NCBI GenBank assembly: GCA_009760885.1
Contig: CM019717.1
Coordinates: 47,780,866 to 47,844,865 of the forward strand
DNA from: Achatina immaculata
Taxonomy: Eukaryota; Mollusca; Gastropoda; Stylommatophora; Achatinidae
Direction of reading: 5' to 3'
DNA: 64,000 nt
The position numbers were made by a program, and so were the translations under genes. The notes beneath the pieces were generated by a model that did no database searches, was not told where the DNA came from, and saw nothing but the letters and a program-made list of their open reading frames with translations. Shown here piece after piece: positions 22,216-30,560 of this stretch (the stretch's first letter is position 1; every line of letters starts with the position of its first letter).

Positions 22216-25200
22216 GGGGGATGTGTTATGAACGATATTTACAGTTAGTAATATCAAAACACACACACCCACAAGTACACAAGTCGGAAGACATTAACCT
22301 GAATTTATTGCAGGCAAACAGATTAGCAAAGTTATAAAAAAAAAAGATCACGAAGCGAGCAAAGATAACAGGCTACCCTGATGTCGAAAAAACGTTTCCA
22401 AGATGAATTTGCCAAAAGACAGCAACTCCTCACGTTCACATTAAAGTGGGACAGCCAGGGCTGTAAATATGTTGGGTGGACATCAGCGCTTCTCTTTCGA
22501 TGTTTGGTTAGTCTGACAGGAAGAGAATAAAGATGGGGTCAAGTGATTGGAAACATCTTCACTGAAGGAACAAATAGGAGCACAGAGGACTGGATGGTTC
22601 GGGCACGGGAGAGCACGTGGCACGGCCGGGCAGTAGCTGGGGAATGAACCTACAGTAGCTGAGGCAACGCCAGGCAATGAATGAGGCACGGCTAGGCAGT
22701 AGCTGAGGCTCGGACCTGCAGTGGCTGAGGCACGACCATGCAGTAGCTAGGGCACGGCCAGGCAGTACTTGAGGCATGGCCAGGTATTAGATAAGGCATG
22801 GCTAGGTAGTGGTTGAGGCACAGTCAGGCAGTAGCTAAGTCATGGCTAGGTGGTGTTGAGGCACTGTCAGGCAGTAGCTAAGGCCTGGCTAGACAGTGAA
22901 TGAGGCACATCCAGGCAGTAGCCAAGGCATGTCTAGGTAGTCAATGAGGCACTATCAGGCATTAGCCAAGGCATGTCTAGGTAGTGGATGAGGCACTATC
23001 AGGCATTAGCCAAGGCATGTCTAGGTAGTGGATGAGGCACTGCCAGGCAGTAGCTGAAATAACTAAAAATCATGCGAATGAGAAAAACGGTTCAGTACAA
23101 AACAAATTAAGAGAAAAACGAAGACTTCTTTTGAACCCAAGTTCATTGGACTATTTTACGTTACCCAAAAGCGACATTGTTAAATCCATCTTTCTGCAAG
23201 GAAATAGATGACAGCTGAAAATGATAGCAGACATTACATCACGTATAGAGGAGTAAGTAATGTATGCCATGTCTTGACGTAAAACGACACAAAGTGATGC
23301 AAATAATGCATCGTGGTCAGTCTGTGGGAGATTACACTTGGCACCGCCGTGTGATGACGTCGAGCGACGTCAAAAAATTGTGATTAGCTGTATTAAAATT
23401 GCGAGCAGCTGTATTAAAAATGCGAGTAGGATAACAGAGGTTTTTTTTTTGGCAGCAGAATGTTGGGTATGAGAAAATGTATGCAGTGTAAAATGTATTA
23501 AAGTCAGTCTGTGAGCTTATTTTGTGCCATAAAACAATGTTCTAGAGTCGTTACTTTTTCAAGGGCTGAACTTATAGAAATGTTACTATACAAGGGCTCA
23601 GCTTCTAGAAATCTTGTTACTTCACAGGAGCTTAGGATCTGGAAATCTTGTTACTTTACAAGAGCTCAGCTTCTAGAAATCTTGTTACTTTACAAGGGCT
23701 CAGCTTATATAAATGTTACTTTTCAAAGGCTCAGCTTCTAGAAATCTTGTTACTTTACAGGGGCTTAGGATCTGGAAATCTTGTTACTTTACAAGAGCTC
23801 AGCTTCTAGAAATGTTGTTACTTTACAAGGGCTCAGCTTCTATAAATGTTACTTTTCAAGGGCTCAGCTTCTAGAAATCTTGTTACTTTACAGGGGCTTA
23901 GGATCTGGAAATCTTGTTATTTTACAAGAGCTCAGCTTCTAGAAATGTTGTTACTGAACAAAGGGTAAGCTTCTAGAATTATTGTTACTTAACAAGGGCT
24001 CAGCTTCTAGAAATGTTGTTACTTTCCAAGGCTTCAACTTCTAGAAATGTTTCTTTGCAGTGACTAAGCTTCTAGAAACGAATTTTCGTCCTGGTGTTTT
24101 TTTTTTTCACTGAGAAATTTTCAGAGATCGTGCTTTGGCTATTACAATTAAAATGCGTGTGTAGTCGATCTAGAACTCTATCCCGTGGTATTTAGAAATA
24201 AATGAAGAAGGTTTCAGTGTTCCAAGCAGAAGACAGCACTGGTGTAGGGAATCTACGCTCAGTTTACCCAGAAGTGAATGAATACACCCCACGAACTGGT
24301 GAATGCCTGCTTTGTATACAATTTTGGTGTCAGAGTTCGGAGATTCCTGGTGGCTCTTTTTTTTCAGCTATTTCATTTGGACTGCTCTGAGCAGTGGATC
24401 TTAGCATTCTTGTTGCCGTGGATCTCACCTTTCCGGCCTGAAAACCGCTGTGGAGCACTCATTAGAAAATAAAGCAATGAATAGAACGCAGATGATGCTG
24501 TAATTTTCTTGATTGAGCCAATCCATTTGCTGATCAGTGGATCCCCCAAAAAATCCTCCCGGGGACTCTCTGTGGGTCTTCTTCTTCTTCTTCCGCACAC
24601 TGGCGATGATACCTGGTACCCTGATTTTTGCGATGCCCATTTTGGCTGGGTACCTCCAACTTCAGCACTTTTCCTTGCTAAGGCAGACTGTGGTCGTGCT
24701 TGGACAGCCATGAAGACAGTGGTGTAGGTTTGCCTGGTTAAAACTTTGTTTTCCAGCCTCTGGTGGCTGTACTTGAGCCCCTTCTGCACGTCAGATCAAA
24801 CATGCAACGCTGGTTTGAGACAGTTCCACAGAGACACTCCATCTTTGGGATGAGGAATCTGATGAGTTCCTCAACGATTTCCATTCCCTGCCACCTATAG
24901 TCTGCTAGCTCTGTTTTGTTTACCTCATTCTGATAGCCAATGCTGTAAAGACCCATAGGATTGTTACGTCCTGGTTTCATTGGTTTCACATCAGATTTTC
25001 CTCATTCCCGCCGGCGATCTCTATGTCCCCATCTGTCCACCAACCTGTCATTACATATTACAAAAATAACAATTACAGTTATTGTTGATTGCTACAGGTT
25101 TCTGGGTTACAGAAGTAGCTCAGAGTTTTTAAGCAAACAGATCTATGTTCTTTGTCTCACAAAGACTATTTTAAGATAAGTATGTTCTTAACACAGTTGT

Positions 25201-28200
25201 TCCCAGGGGAACCTCTGTGGGTCAATGGCAGGTTTAGAACCACTGTCAGTCAGTCAGTCATTTTTATGTCCCTTGTGGAAATTTGCCTCCCTAACAGCTC
25301 TCCTGTATGCCTCTCGCTTGTAAGCAAGATCCCCTGCTGCTTATGCATCCATTTGTAGATCATCAACGATGTCTTGCAGCCATCTTCGCCTTGGTCTTCC
25401 TCTCTTTCTTTTTCCCATTATGTACCCTACCAAGATAGTCTTCTCTAGATTACCATGACGTTTAATGTGTCCAAAATGTTTAAGTTTTCTCTCTTTAATC
25501 CTCTTTACTAGCCAGCCTTCTTCAATATTACGCTCTTGTAGTATGGATATATTTGTTCTTTTTTGCGTCTATGATATTTGAAGAACTCTTCTGTAGCATT
25601 TACATTCACATCTGTTTTGTTAAGAGTCAAGGTCTCACATGCATATGTTGCGATGAGAAAGATGCATTCCCTTAAAAATCTTATTTTGTGTAGTTTTGTC
25701 TGTTCCTCTCCGCAGCTTCTTTAATTATTTTTAGAACCGCCGACTTCCAGTAAAAAAAAAACAACACATTTTTACAAGTATTTCTTGTCCTGTCAGTTCT
25801 GACGATTTACTGCATGTGTGGAGATGATTATCTACATCATTATGTGTGTTTTAACTGTTTATTACGCAAGGTGACGCCTTGACGCTCTGTGTGGAGATGA
25901 TTATCTGCGTCATTATGTGTGTTTTAACTGTTTATTACGCAAGGTGACGCCTTGACGCTCTGTGTGGAGATGATTATCTGCATCATTATGTGTGTTTTAA
26001 CTGTTTATTACGCAAGGTGACGCCAGCGTGTCCACGCTGTGGTCGAACGACGACTGGTGGAAGAACCCGGAGAACTGTGGACGCCTGGAGCCCAGGTTCA
26101 CAAATGCAGATCACGTGCACTTTGTTCTGCCTCAGGCCAGGGTCATCGTGATACTTCGTAATCCAATAGACAGGTCAGCTTGTTCTGAACTCAACGTCTT
26201 TGTATTTTCTACATGGCTTTTATTATTCCAGGCAATTCTTTACTACGGTCAAATCTTCACAAATACAGTCTGCAACACTGCGATTTAAAAAACACTGAGA
26301 CATGGATTATATTATATTATATAATATTATATTATATTATATTAAACAGTGTGGAAATAGATTAAAAAATTTTTCAAGAACTATGTTTATAGTTGGAGAG
26401 TTCCACATTTATATATCTTTCTCGCGTCTCTCTCTCCCCTTCCCTTTCATCCACACACACTCTCTCTCTCTCTCTCGATATTTCTTTCTTTCTTTCTTTC
26501 TCCCACACACGTGCACACAAACAGGAAGAGAGATATTGAAAGGAAAAAAAAAGAAAAATAAACTCAAAGTATATACCATAGCAAAGAAAAGAAAAGAACT
26601 AACTACAGTGGAGCACTTAAATTGACAGCAAAAAATACAACCAACAATAATAGACAACTTGACACGCACAGCATATTAGATTATTAACAATATCATATAT
26701 CTTGGCATCAAAACGTAGCAAAATTATAGGCAACCTGACGCTATGATCAAGTAGGAAACAAAGGTAACTGATAAGAAAAGCATACGAAGAACAAATAACT
26801 ATCATGAAATATGACTCTGTACAACGAGTGACACTACGCAGGAACATATTAATGAACAAATATAGCTCACCTGATACACAGATCTTTAGAACCAAGGCGG
26901 CATATGGATAGAGTCAATGTCAAGGGAAAAAAAGGTTAAACTAGAAACTCAGGTAAGATGAGTGATTGAGAACACTTAAGGCCATCTGGTACAGCATACA
27001 GCGTTTATAGAGCAAGACAGCGGAGCCGTAGAGTGTATTTATCAACTTGCGAGGAAATTGTTACACGGTGCAGTAGGCGTTATTTTCACTGTCAGTGTGT
27101 GAGTACCCGTAGGTATACGGCAGCCGACGAAGAGTTCGTATGCGTACGGAAACTGACGAAGTGTTTATGTGTGTGCGGAAAGGAGTTTTCATGTGTGTAC
27201 GGAAAATGACGAAGTGTTCAAGTGCGTACGGAAAGTGACGAAGAGTTCGTGTGCATAATAAAACTGGTTTTATAAAGTATTCTTTCTGTTTTTTTTTCTT
27301 TCATCTTCAGCATTACTTACAACGATACCTACGACATCACCTATAGTATTACCTACAACAATATCTTACAACATCACCTACAGTGTCATGTACAACAATG
27401 GCTATATATACCTACAGTATCTACAACATTATCTAAAACAGTACCTACAACATCACCTGTAATATCATTTACAACAAAACCTTCGTCATCACCTACAACA
27501 TCGCCTACAACAACACCTACAACATCGCATACAATAAAACCTACAACAATACCTATAACATCACCTACAACAAAACTTACAAAATCACCAACGACAACAT
27601 CTATAACATCACCTCAGCTATGGCTACAGCATCACTTACAACAATACCTACAACATCTGCAACAAAAATACCTACAACATCTGCAACAACACCTACAACA
27701 TCGTTGCATATCCTGCCACCACCCCTTCTACGCCCCTGCTGTTTATCTCTTCCACAGACTGTATTCAGACTTCCTGTTTTTCCAAAAATTCAGCAAGTCT
27801 CGACACTACTTCCACAAAGAGGTATCTGCCGCTATCAGCTCGCTCAAAGAGTGCATCGACGACCTAGGAGTCAGATCTTGCGTGTACAACTACACCATAG
27901 CCAGCAAATCAAGGGTAAGCAAATCATAAAGCCGGAAGATAGCTGCTGCTCCGGAACAAACACAAGCAGGACAGGAAACGATCGTGTACGTTGTAATACT
28001 TCCTGACCGGGGCAGAAGCCAGACCTGTCTTGTTTCTGCGTTATATAATACGACACACGAAGGGGGGCGCCGAGTGATAAACGTGGAAGGAATGTTAGAC
28101 AACAAGACTAAAAGTGTCTGAGCTTTTCAAGATGTTTATGTTTATCTGTTTATCTACAGTTTTTGCTTTCTTCCTCGCCTTCCATTCTCCTAGATTTTGC

Positions 28201-29616
28201 TAATCAGCGAGACCTGCGCAATCATCAACAGTTGGCTATGGAACATGTTGGGTCAGATTTCTTATACTGAGACTTCCATGTTTCTGTATAACAGTATAGT
28301 ATTAACTACTTGTATAATTAAATAAGGTAGGACTCAGCCATTTGGTCAACGCGTAAATAATATGAGAAATAGCGATGTAAGAACTTAGGCGACTGGGATT
28401 CCGGTTTAGCATGCCCAAGAATTTGAACGCCGAAGAAAGATTATCTGCCACTATGGCTGACCAACGTAAAGAAATAGTAGTTAACAAATTAATACGCAAT
28501 TACCGAAAAGCATCTGGCCTTCCCGTAAATAAGATGATCTAAATGTATAAACTAGGGAAAAAAAATAGGAGCAGCTTTATTATGTACACCCGTCACAACT
28601 GTGTACTCGTTAATTAATAAAGCTATTTGTAATTTTTTACCTAGTTTATACATTTCGTTATCACAGCGTTACTGCAGTGGCTTCGTGTATAGTTAGATCT
28701 AAGGCATGACAGGGTTACCTTTACTTTTTTTTTTACTATACACTAATTATAGCCAAATTAACAGGCATAAAATCCCTTGATGAGGTTGAAAGACTCGCCG
28801 AAGATGGGAAATATTGGCGAACTGCCTTGCGAGCCATATGTGACGTTTAACGGCACGGGAAGGATATAAGATGAGAAGATACACTAATTATAAAAGGATC
28901 TAAATCGAGTGCAGGGTCAGTAGCCTTGCCGGAACTCCCAGCTGTGACCGCTGGGGTCATTTTATTAGAGGCAGGTTTGGGGATAAATCGTTCGAAATCT
29001 CCATAACATTTCGTTAAGCTTTAAGGCTGAATTTGTTTTAGTGTTTAACTTTTAAGAAATGTTCGAAAACTGTAACATGTTATTTGTAATACCTCTCATT
29101 AAACACACGGTTTTTTTTTTACTAAACATTTACTTCTGTTGACATGCTAATGAGATTTTTTTAAATATTGCAAAACTATTTCATTATTAAATGGAATTTC
29201 CATTGTTTTATAGCTGTTTTATCTTATTTGTCTATCCTTGTAATTTTCTTTTTTTTTTTTCGTTGTCTTTTTTTTTTCTCCTTTTTGTACAATTATAACA
29301 TGTAAACATTTTTTACAAGAAAAATCAGCGGAAGTTGGTGAAGTTATTGCCCCTCTCCGAGAAAGCACAAATTGTTACCTGTCATTTTATTTCTTCTCCT
29401 CCTTGGCTAAACCATTTCTGAACAATTTAGCCCCTGATTTGACTATGAACATAACAAATTTCCCGCAGGTGCGGCTTCGACTAGGCCTGTATCAGGTCTA
29501 TGCACAAGAATGGCTGGCTTTGTTCCCACGAAACCAGATTCTGGTGGTGCGACTTGAAGACTACGCAGCTCGCACTTTGTCAACTATCAAACAGGTCCAC
29601 GAGTTTCTTCAGCTCA
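10592..29616 (+). CDS. CHST15: Carbohydrate sulfotransferase 15-like gene (six exons seen, 3' end missing)
   Basis: The exons join to 404 codons plus one base in one continuous phase. The product is a type II Golgi membrane protein: a short cytosolic N-terminus, a membrane segment at about residues 27-45, a stem, then a sulfotransferase domain. The 5'-phosphosulfate loop is FLAGQPKCGSTDLY (about 167-180). The 3'-phosphate site is RNPIDRLYS (298-306). LEDYA (about 385-389) matches the conserved RLEDHA region of CHST15. Family members use PAPS to sulfate the 6-O position of GalNAc 4-sulfate in chondroitin/dermatan sulfate; the acceptor used here is an inference. Asn-X-Ser/Thr sequons stand at 74, 117, 210 and 347. 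Human CHST15 is 561 residues and ends about 57 residues after the last homologous position here, so one 3' exon is probably missing. Introns are about 4.2, 3.2, 7.3, 1.6 and 1.6 kb and full of repeats. Confidence 0.9.
11101..11576. repeat. 79-bp tandem repeat, 6 copies, intron 1
   Basis: Units contain GTAAACTGATCGAAGATTTA, TACTGTTTGTTTCTCAT and CATCATACATGGTA. Copies differ at a few positions (GATCGA/GATAAA, CATTGT/CATTTT). The array abuts the RNase H fragment that starts at about 11580. Confidence 0.92.
11578..12075 (+). mobile_element. Non-LTR retrotransposon RNase H domain remnant
   Basis: Reading the + strand with one frame change gives VVTDSQSMLRKIERGFLR, a core RNase H strand with the catalytic-type D, then WIYCPGHAGVRDNEVADHVA, the classical RNase H C-terminal signature. 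Further on, GTAGWLAGRIRSCQNQQLTG resembles tails that follow RNase H in such LINEs. Frameshifts and stops mean it is dead. It sits in intron 1 of the sulfotransferase gene. Confidence 0.8.
12115..12138. repeat. (ATGT)n microsatellite
   Basis: About six tandem ATGT units. Confidence 0.9.
12585..12930 (-). mobile_element. LINE C-terminal fragment
   Basis: The minus strand reads TEKEIGKLSSFHTARLRKIL, NWPQTINNRDLLAQC, IAMRWTPEGKRKR and TWRRTVEAEM in order, the usual C-terminal blocks of endonuclease/reverse transcriptase LINEs. It carries in-frame stops. Its sequence is distinct from families A, B and C. Confidence 0.8.
12955..13220 (+). mobile_element. tRNA-derived SINE, family S1
   Basis: The head has lost its 5' part but keeps GGTTCAAGTCCC (B box). 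The body matches the copy at 4527 (CAGCCAGGCGTGATAATGAC, TATGCCTTAATGGCATGGAA) and it ends in TTTTACCTTTACC. Confidence 0.85.
13221..13922. other. Intron 1 sequence, no gene seen
   Basis: Short ORFs only, without motifs. A purine-rich GAAGAA run lies at about 13733-13772. Confidence 0.5.
13923..14560. repeat. 45/48-bp minisatellite, 14 copies, open in one frame
   Basis: Units contain TTCATGTGTCGTGTCTTTCC and ATTAAAGGTTCGA. Inner copies are 45 bp and outer copies 48 bp by one extra CTT-type codon. Because both lengths are multiples of three, a 190-codon ORF (13949-14521) runs through it, encoding repeats of CVVSFPLHIKGSIS. It lies wholly in intron 1 and lacks splice or homology support, so I do not call it a gene. 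Confidence 0.93.
14561..15065. other. End of intron 1, no gene seen
   Basis: Nothing recognised other than the polypyrimidine-poor acceptor region of coding exon 2. Confidence 0.5.
15066..15381 (+). CDS. CHST15: CHST15-like coding exon 2 (PAPS 5'-phosphosulfate loop)
   Basis: The acceptor TTATTGTGTTCCAG is followed by 105 codons plus one base and the donor TACG|gtaagt. It opens with INFLPEFKNPCW, a CHST15-type conserved entry to the catalytic domain. It contains PYFFLAGQPKCGSTDLY, the 5'-PSB motif that holds the sulfate donor, with the conserved lysine in PKCG. PPVKESHWWGKNRYG follows; KESHWW is typical of the family. It enters in phase 0 and leaves in phase 1, compatible with both neighbours. 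Confidence 0.95.
15613..15683. repeat. (TA)n microsatellite
   Basis: About 35 TA units with one phase break. It directly joins the 3' end of the family B LINE fragment that follows on the minus strand. Confidence 0.95.
15684..16021 (-). mobile_element. LINE fragment, family B (C-terminal end)
   Basis: The minus strand encodes EERRWRWLGHVFRMTDNSLP, KIALRWTPQGNRSKGRPKET and RGLTWARAEKKAKDRHLW, then LAEAPCALGTSG. A near-identical copy lies on the + strand at 29925-30213 and a short 3' piece at 35819-35952. The 3' end is followed directly by a (TA)n tail. It is the least damaged of the C-terminal fragments here but lacks all catalytic domains. Confidence 0.85.
16171..16412. repeat. 30-bp minisatellite, 8 copies
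   Basis: The unit joins GGAATGTGGGCTGGTGACGG and CGGAGAGTTA. Its length is a multiple of three, so long ORFs open on both strands (HIPSSPPSPA repeats on minus, MWAGDGGELG on plus). It lies inside intron 2. Confidence 0.95.
16413..17429. other. Intron 2 sequence, no gene seen
   Basis: AT-rich, stop-rich sequence without recognisable motifs or copies elsewhere in the window. Confidence 0.5.
17430..18237. repeat. 24-bp minisatellite, about 33 copies, with 72-bp higher-order units
   Basis: The base unit contains AATAGTGAGTTCCTAGGAGA. From about 17810 to 18200 three variants recur in fixed order (GTAATAGTGAGTT, GTAGTAATGAGTT, GTAATAGTGACTTCC with AAGAGGA), giving a 72-bp higher-order repeat. The 24-bp period keeps a 288-codon frame open on the minus strand (SLLLSPRN repeats). 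It is in intron 2 and antisense to the host gene; no evidence supports translation. Confidence 0.95.
18565..18699 (+). CDS. CHST15: CHST15-like coding exon 3
   Basis: The acceptor TTGTTCTATTTTAG precedes GA, which completes a glycine codon split across the intron, then 44 codons and a final G before gtatct. It encodes WCLNYSAIIPFKDYIDLYDG and a linker ending HPLITG. The YIDLYD block aligns with YLDLFD in vertebrate CHST15. It holds the NYS sequon. No long ORF marks this exon because of its size; it was found by frame and splice match. Confidence 0.88.
18700..19633. other. Intron 3 sequence, no gene seen
   Basis: A (CA)n-rich patch lies at 19503-19565. Minus-strand ORFs at 18828-19387 overlap each other in different frames and show no family motif. 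Confidence 0.5.
19634..20146. repeat. 28-bp minisatellite, about 18 copies
   Basis: The unit contains TGTATGTCTTTCTCATTTTG. Most copies end TTTATG and some end TTGACG, in an irregular pattern. The predicted hydrophobic LYVFLILFMFVC-type proteins are products of the repetition. Confidence 0.95.
20203..20270. repeat. (TC)n / (TTTC)n microsatellite
   Basis: Interrupted TC-rich run. Confidence 0.9.
20553..21028 (+). mobile_element. RTE-like LINE fragment, family A, with (GACT)n tail
   Basis: The segment runs from GAAGCTGTGGAGAGGAACAG through the YACE-type block and FECECYRE to GCAAGGGACATGCAGATAAC followed by (TGAC)n. It has several frameshifts and a deletion near 20930. It lies in intron 3 in the sense direction. 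Confidence 0.85.
21425..22180 (-). mobile_element. LINE 3' end, family D (C-terminus and 3' UTR)
   Basis: The minus strand encodes RSLFTYNTKHSQRLKKCLLP and then KSLAYSVVQLWNTLPYNLKS, the conserved C-terminal region of CR1/L2/Jockey-group reverse transcriptases. A 3' UTR follows, ending in AAAGATTATTCATTCATTC. It is the uninterrupted paralogue of the copy at 203-1981. It is 5'-truncated at a (GA)n run. Confidence 0.85.
22181..22213. repeat. (GA)n microsatellite
   Basis: About 16 GA units at the truncated 5' edge of the family D LINE. Confidence 0.9.
22590..23056. repeat. Degenerate 23-24-bp minisatellite, about 20 copies
   Basis: Units vary around AGGCACGGCCAGGCAGTAGC with TGA or CAA links. 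The array is much diverged, and the two ORFs across it are artefacts. Confidence 0.85.
23540..24080. repeat. About 34-bp minisatellite, about 16 copies
   Basis: Units contain GGGCTCAGCTTCTAGAAATC and TTGTTACTTTACAA. A longer period is visible because a variant with TTAGGATCTGGAAATC recurs at about 120-bp intervals. Confidence 0.9.
24373..24989 (-). pseudogene. Unidentified degenerate coding-like region
   Basis: Two minus-strand frames overlap: one ends GTVSNQRCMFDLTCRRGSS and the other starts KGLKYSHQRLENKVLTRQTY. Read across a frame change they give about 200 residues with mixed, non-repetitive composition, including a basic patch CGRRRRRPTE. This is unlike the surrounding low-complexity DNA. 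It could be a gag-like (ORF1) remnant of a retrotransposon or an old gene fragment. I cannot name a family. It lies antisense in intron 3. Confidence 0.35.
25240..25725 (-). mobile_element. RTE-like LINE fragment, family A
   Basis: The + strand shows the complement of the family 3' end (AGTCAGTCAGTCATTTTTAT, then TTGCCTCCCTAACAGC) and extends past the YACETWTL region to GAAGCTGCGGAGAGG. A small deletion lies near 25605. The tail is a (CAGT)n repeat. It lies in intron 3. Confidence 0.85.
25815..26024. repeat. 73-bp tandem repeat, about 2.9 copies, covering the exon 4 acceptor
   Basis: Copies start at 25815, 25888 and 25961. Each contains TGTGTGGAGATGATTATCTG, GTTTTAACTGTTTATTACGC and the acceptor AAG with the exon start GTGACGCC. 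The first two then read TTGACGCTC, and the third enters coding exon 4 (AGCGTGTCC). The copies differ at only two or three positions, so the duplication is recent. Confidence 0.95.
26017..26173 (+). CDS. CHST15: CHST15-like coding exon 4 (3'-phosphate binding start)
   Basis: The acceptor TTATTACGCAAG ends at 26016 and the exon begins GTGACGCC, giving G-DASVSTLWSNDDWWK, which aligns with GEASASTMWDNNAW of CHST15. Toward the end it reads HFVLPQARVIVILRNPID, the first half of the 3'-PSB motif. The donor is ACAG|gtcagc. The acceptor and the first 8 exon bases are also present in two upstream copies of a 73-bp tandem repeat (acceptor copies ending at 25870 and 25943). Use of either would insert an out-of-phase segment because 73 is not a multiple of three. 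Confidence 0.93.
26300..26510. repeat. Low-complexity patch: (ATTAT)n, (TC)n, (TTTC)n
   Basis: ATTAT units lie at 26305-26343 and TC/TTTC/CACA runs at 26425-26520, in intron 4. Confidence 0.85.
26511..27089. other. Intron 4 sequence, no gene seen
   Basis: Nothing recognised. Confidence 0.45.
27090..27255. repeat. About 30-bp degenerate minisatellite
   Basis: Four to five units around TACGGAAAGTGACGAAG with GTTC(G/A)TGTG links. Confidence 0.75.
27310..27705. repeat. (ACCTACAACATC)-type degenerate tandem repeat
   Basis: About 26 imperfect units of 12-18 bp built from CCTACAACA, TCACCTACAAC and AATACC. It runs to about 50 bp upstream of the acceptor of coding exon 5. The threonine-rich ORF at its end partly overlaps exon 5 in the wrong frame. 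Confidence 0.85.
27758..27914 (+). CDS. CHST15: CHST15-like coding exon 5
   Basis: The acceptor GTTTATCTCTTCCACAG is followed by one base that completes the arginine of NPIDR, then 52 codons to SKSR and the donor gtaagc. LYSDFLFFQKFSKS completes the 3'-phosphate site (serine of RLYS). The block ECIDDLGVRSCVYNYT matches the ENCMLDYSLRACVYNNT region of CHST15, including the conserved cysteine pair. It exits in phase 0. Confidence 0.93.
27915..28564. other. Intron 5 sequence, no gene seen
   Basis: Only short, motif-free ORFs. Confidence 0.5.
28565..28660 (+). mobile_element. Penelope-like 3' UTR remnant
   Basis: CGTCACAACTGTGTACTCGT and AATTAATAAAGCTATTTG match the corresponding phrases at 40690-40730 and resemble 7415-7455. 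It is a short non-coding remnant. Confidence 0.45.
28740..28875 (+). mobile_element. LINE fragment, family C (last 120 bp)
   Basis: GGCATAAAATCCCTTGATGA and GCGAGCCATATGTGACGTTT match the end of the copy at 37985-38400 (GIKSIDEVEKLAE...ALCDV). Confidence 0.85.
28876..29468. other. End of intron 5, no gene seen
   Basis: T-rich, with poly-T runs at about 29250-29285. The 29403-29468 part is open in frame with exon 6, but the acceptor CCCGCAG at 29468 and homology place it in the intron. Confidence 0.5.
29469..29616 (+). CDS. CHST15: CHST15-like coding exon 6 (last exon seen)
   Basis: The acceptor AACAAATTTCCCGCAG is followed by 49 codons plus one base and the donor CTCA|gtgagt. VRLRLGLYQVYAQEWLALFP and ILVVRLEDYA match VRLQVGLYAVYLLDWLSVF and ILRLEDHA of CHST15. 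Reading on past the donor gives a stop almost at once, so a further exon is required for the conserved C-terminus. I did not find it downstream in this window. Confidence 0.93.
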
Positions 29617-29924
29617 GTGAGTAGAGTTTTAGTTCAAACCACGAGAGGGGCTGGGTTTCACAGAGACTGAGTGTCCGTCTGGTGTGCGAACAGTCGCGCG
29701 TTCTGTCTCATCAGATGCTTGGATAATTTCCGCGCACATGTATTGTCATGATTCTCCATCCAAACCTGCCCTTCCCCCCACCCCCTGTCAACTTAGTGAC
29801 TTGAAATGGTTGGCTTTGAAAACACACAATACCAGCACCACCTAGTCAGACAGCCCAGAACCAATGCAACTATTAGGTTACCCAGGCAGTCGTTAAGGCA
29901 AGCATCTTAAGGGCGCATTTCGGA

Positions 29925-30213
29925 GATTTTAAGTAACACATCCTTAAACACACTGACAACAATTATTGAGGAAAGACGCTGGCAATGGTTGGGACATGTG
30001 CTTCGAATGACTGACAACTCACTACCAAAAATAGCACTAAGATGGACACCACAGGGGAACAGAAGTAAAGGTAGACCAAAAGAGACATGGAGAAGAACAA
30101 CAGAAAGGATGTTGAGCAATAGAGGGCTCACCTGGGCAAGAGCAGAAAAAAAAGCGAAGGACAGGCATTTGTGGAAAACCCTTGCGGAAGCCCCATGTGC
30201 CCTGGTCACTTAA
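29925..30213 (+). mobile_element. LINE fragment, family B
   Basis: The segment encodes IIEERRWQWLGHVLRMTDNS, KIALRWTPQGNRSKGRPKET and the same end as the 15684 copy, LAEAPCALVT and a stop, then CTTAAAGTTCAGAGAGAGAG. The tail here is (GA)n rather than (TA)n. The open frame is 74 codons. Confidence 0.87.
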
Positions 30214-30399
30214 AGTTCAGAGAGAGAGAGAGCCTTAAACAGATTAATTACCTTTCTCAAAGGCGCTGAACAGCCTGACAATAGTTCTAGGCACACGACA
30301 GTACACTGTACACGTGATAAAGCTACCGCCATCTTGCCATGACCGCGCATGGAGATATAGTTTTAGTGCCCATATTTTTCATTGACCTGCTGATGTGTG

Positions 30400-30560
30400 T
30401 CAGCGTTCACGCCCTAGCCACCTATCCTACCCCAGCTCTAGCAGGATCCAAATAGCCACTTCTACAGCTGAGTGACTAGGTTCATATAACCATGATTTGA
30501 ACCATCAACCTTAGCCACGCTAGAGCTCTTCACTAACCATTTCGCAGCTCAGGCGCCCAA
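30400..30560 (-). mobile_element. tRNA-derived SINE-like element
   Basis: The minus strand shows an A box within GCGAAATGGTTAGTGAAGAG and a B box in GATGGTTCAAATC. A core-like segment TCCTGCTAGAGCTGGGGTAG follows. The body differs from families S1 and S2. Confidence 0.55.

Noticed and set aside
23540..24080. Regularly spaced repeats resembling a CRISPR array
   Set aside because: The units are directly tandem without unique spacers, diverge from each other, and the DNA is eukaryotic. The same applies to 8212-8690 and 50033-50960.
27620..28006. Threonine-rich ORF overlapping exon 5
   Set aside because: It reads the tandem repeat and then exon 5 in the wrong frame; the in-phase frame from 27758 matches CHST15.
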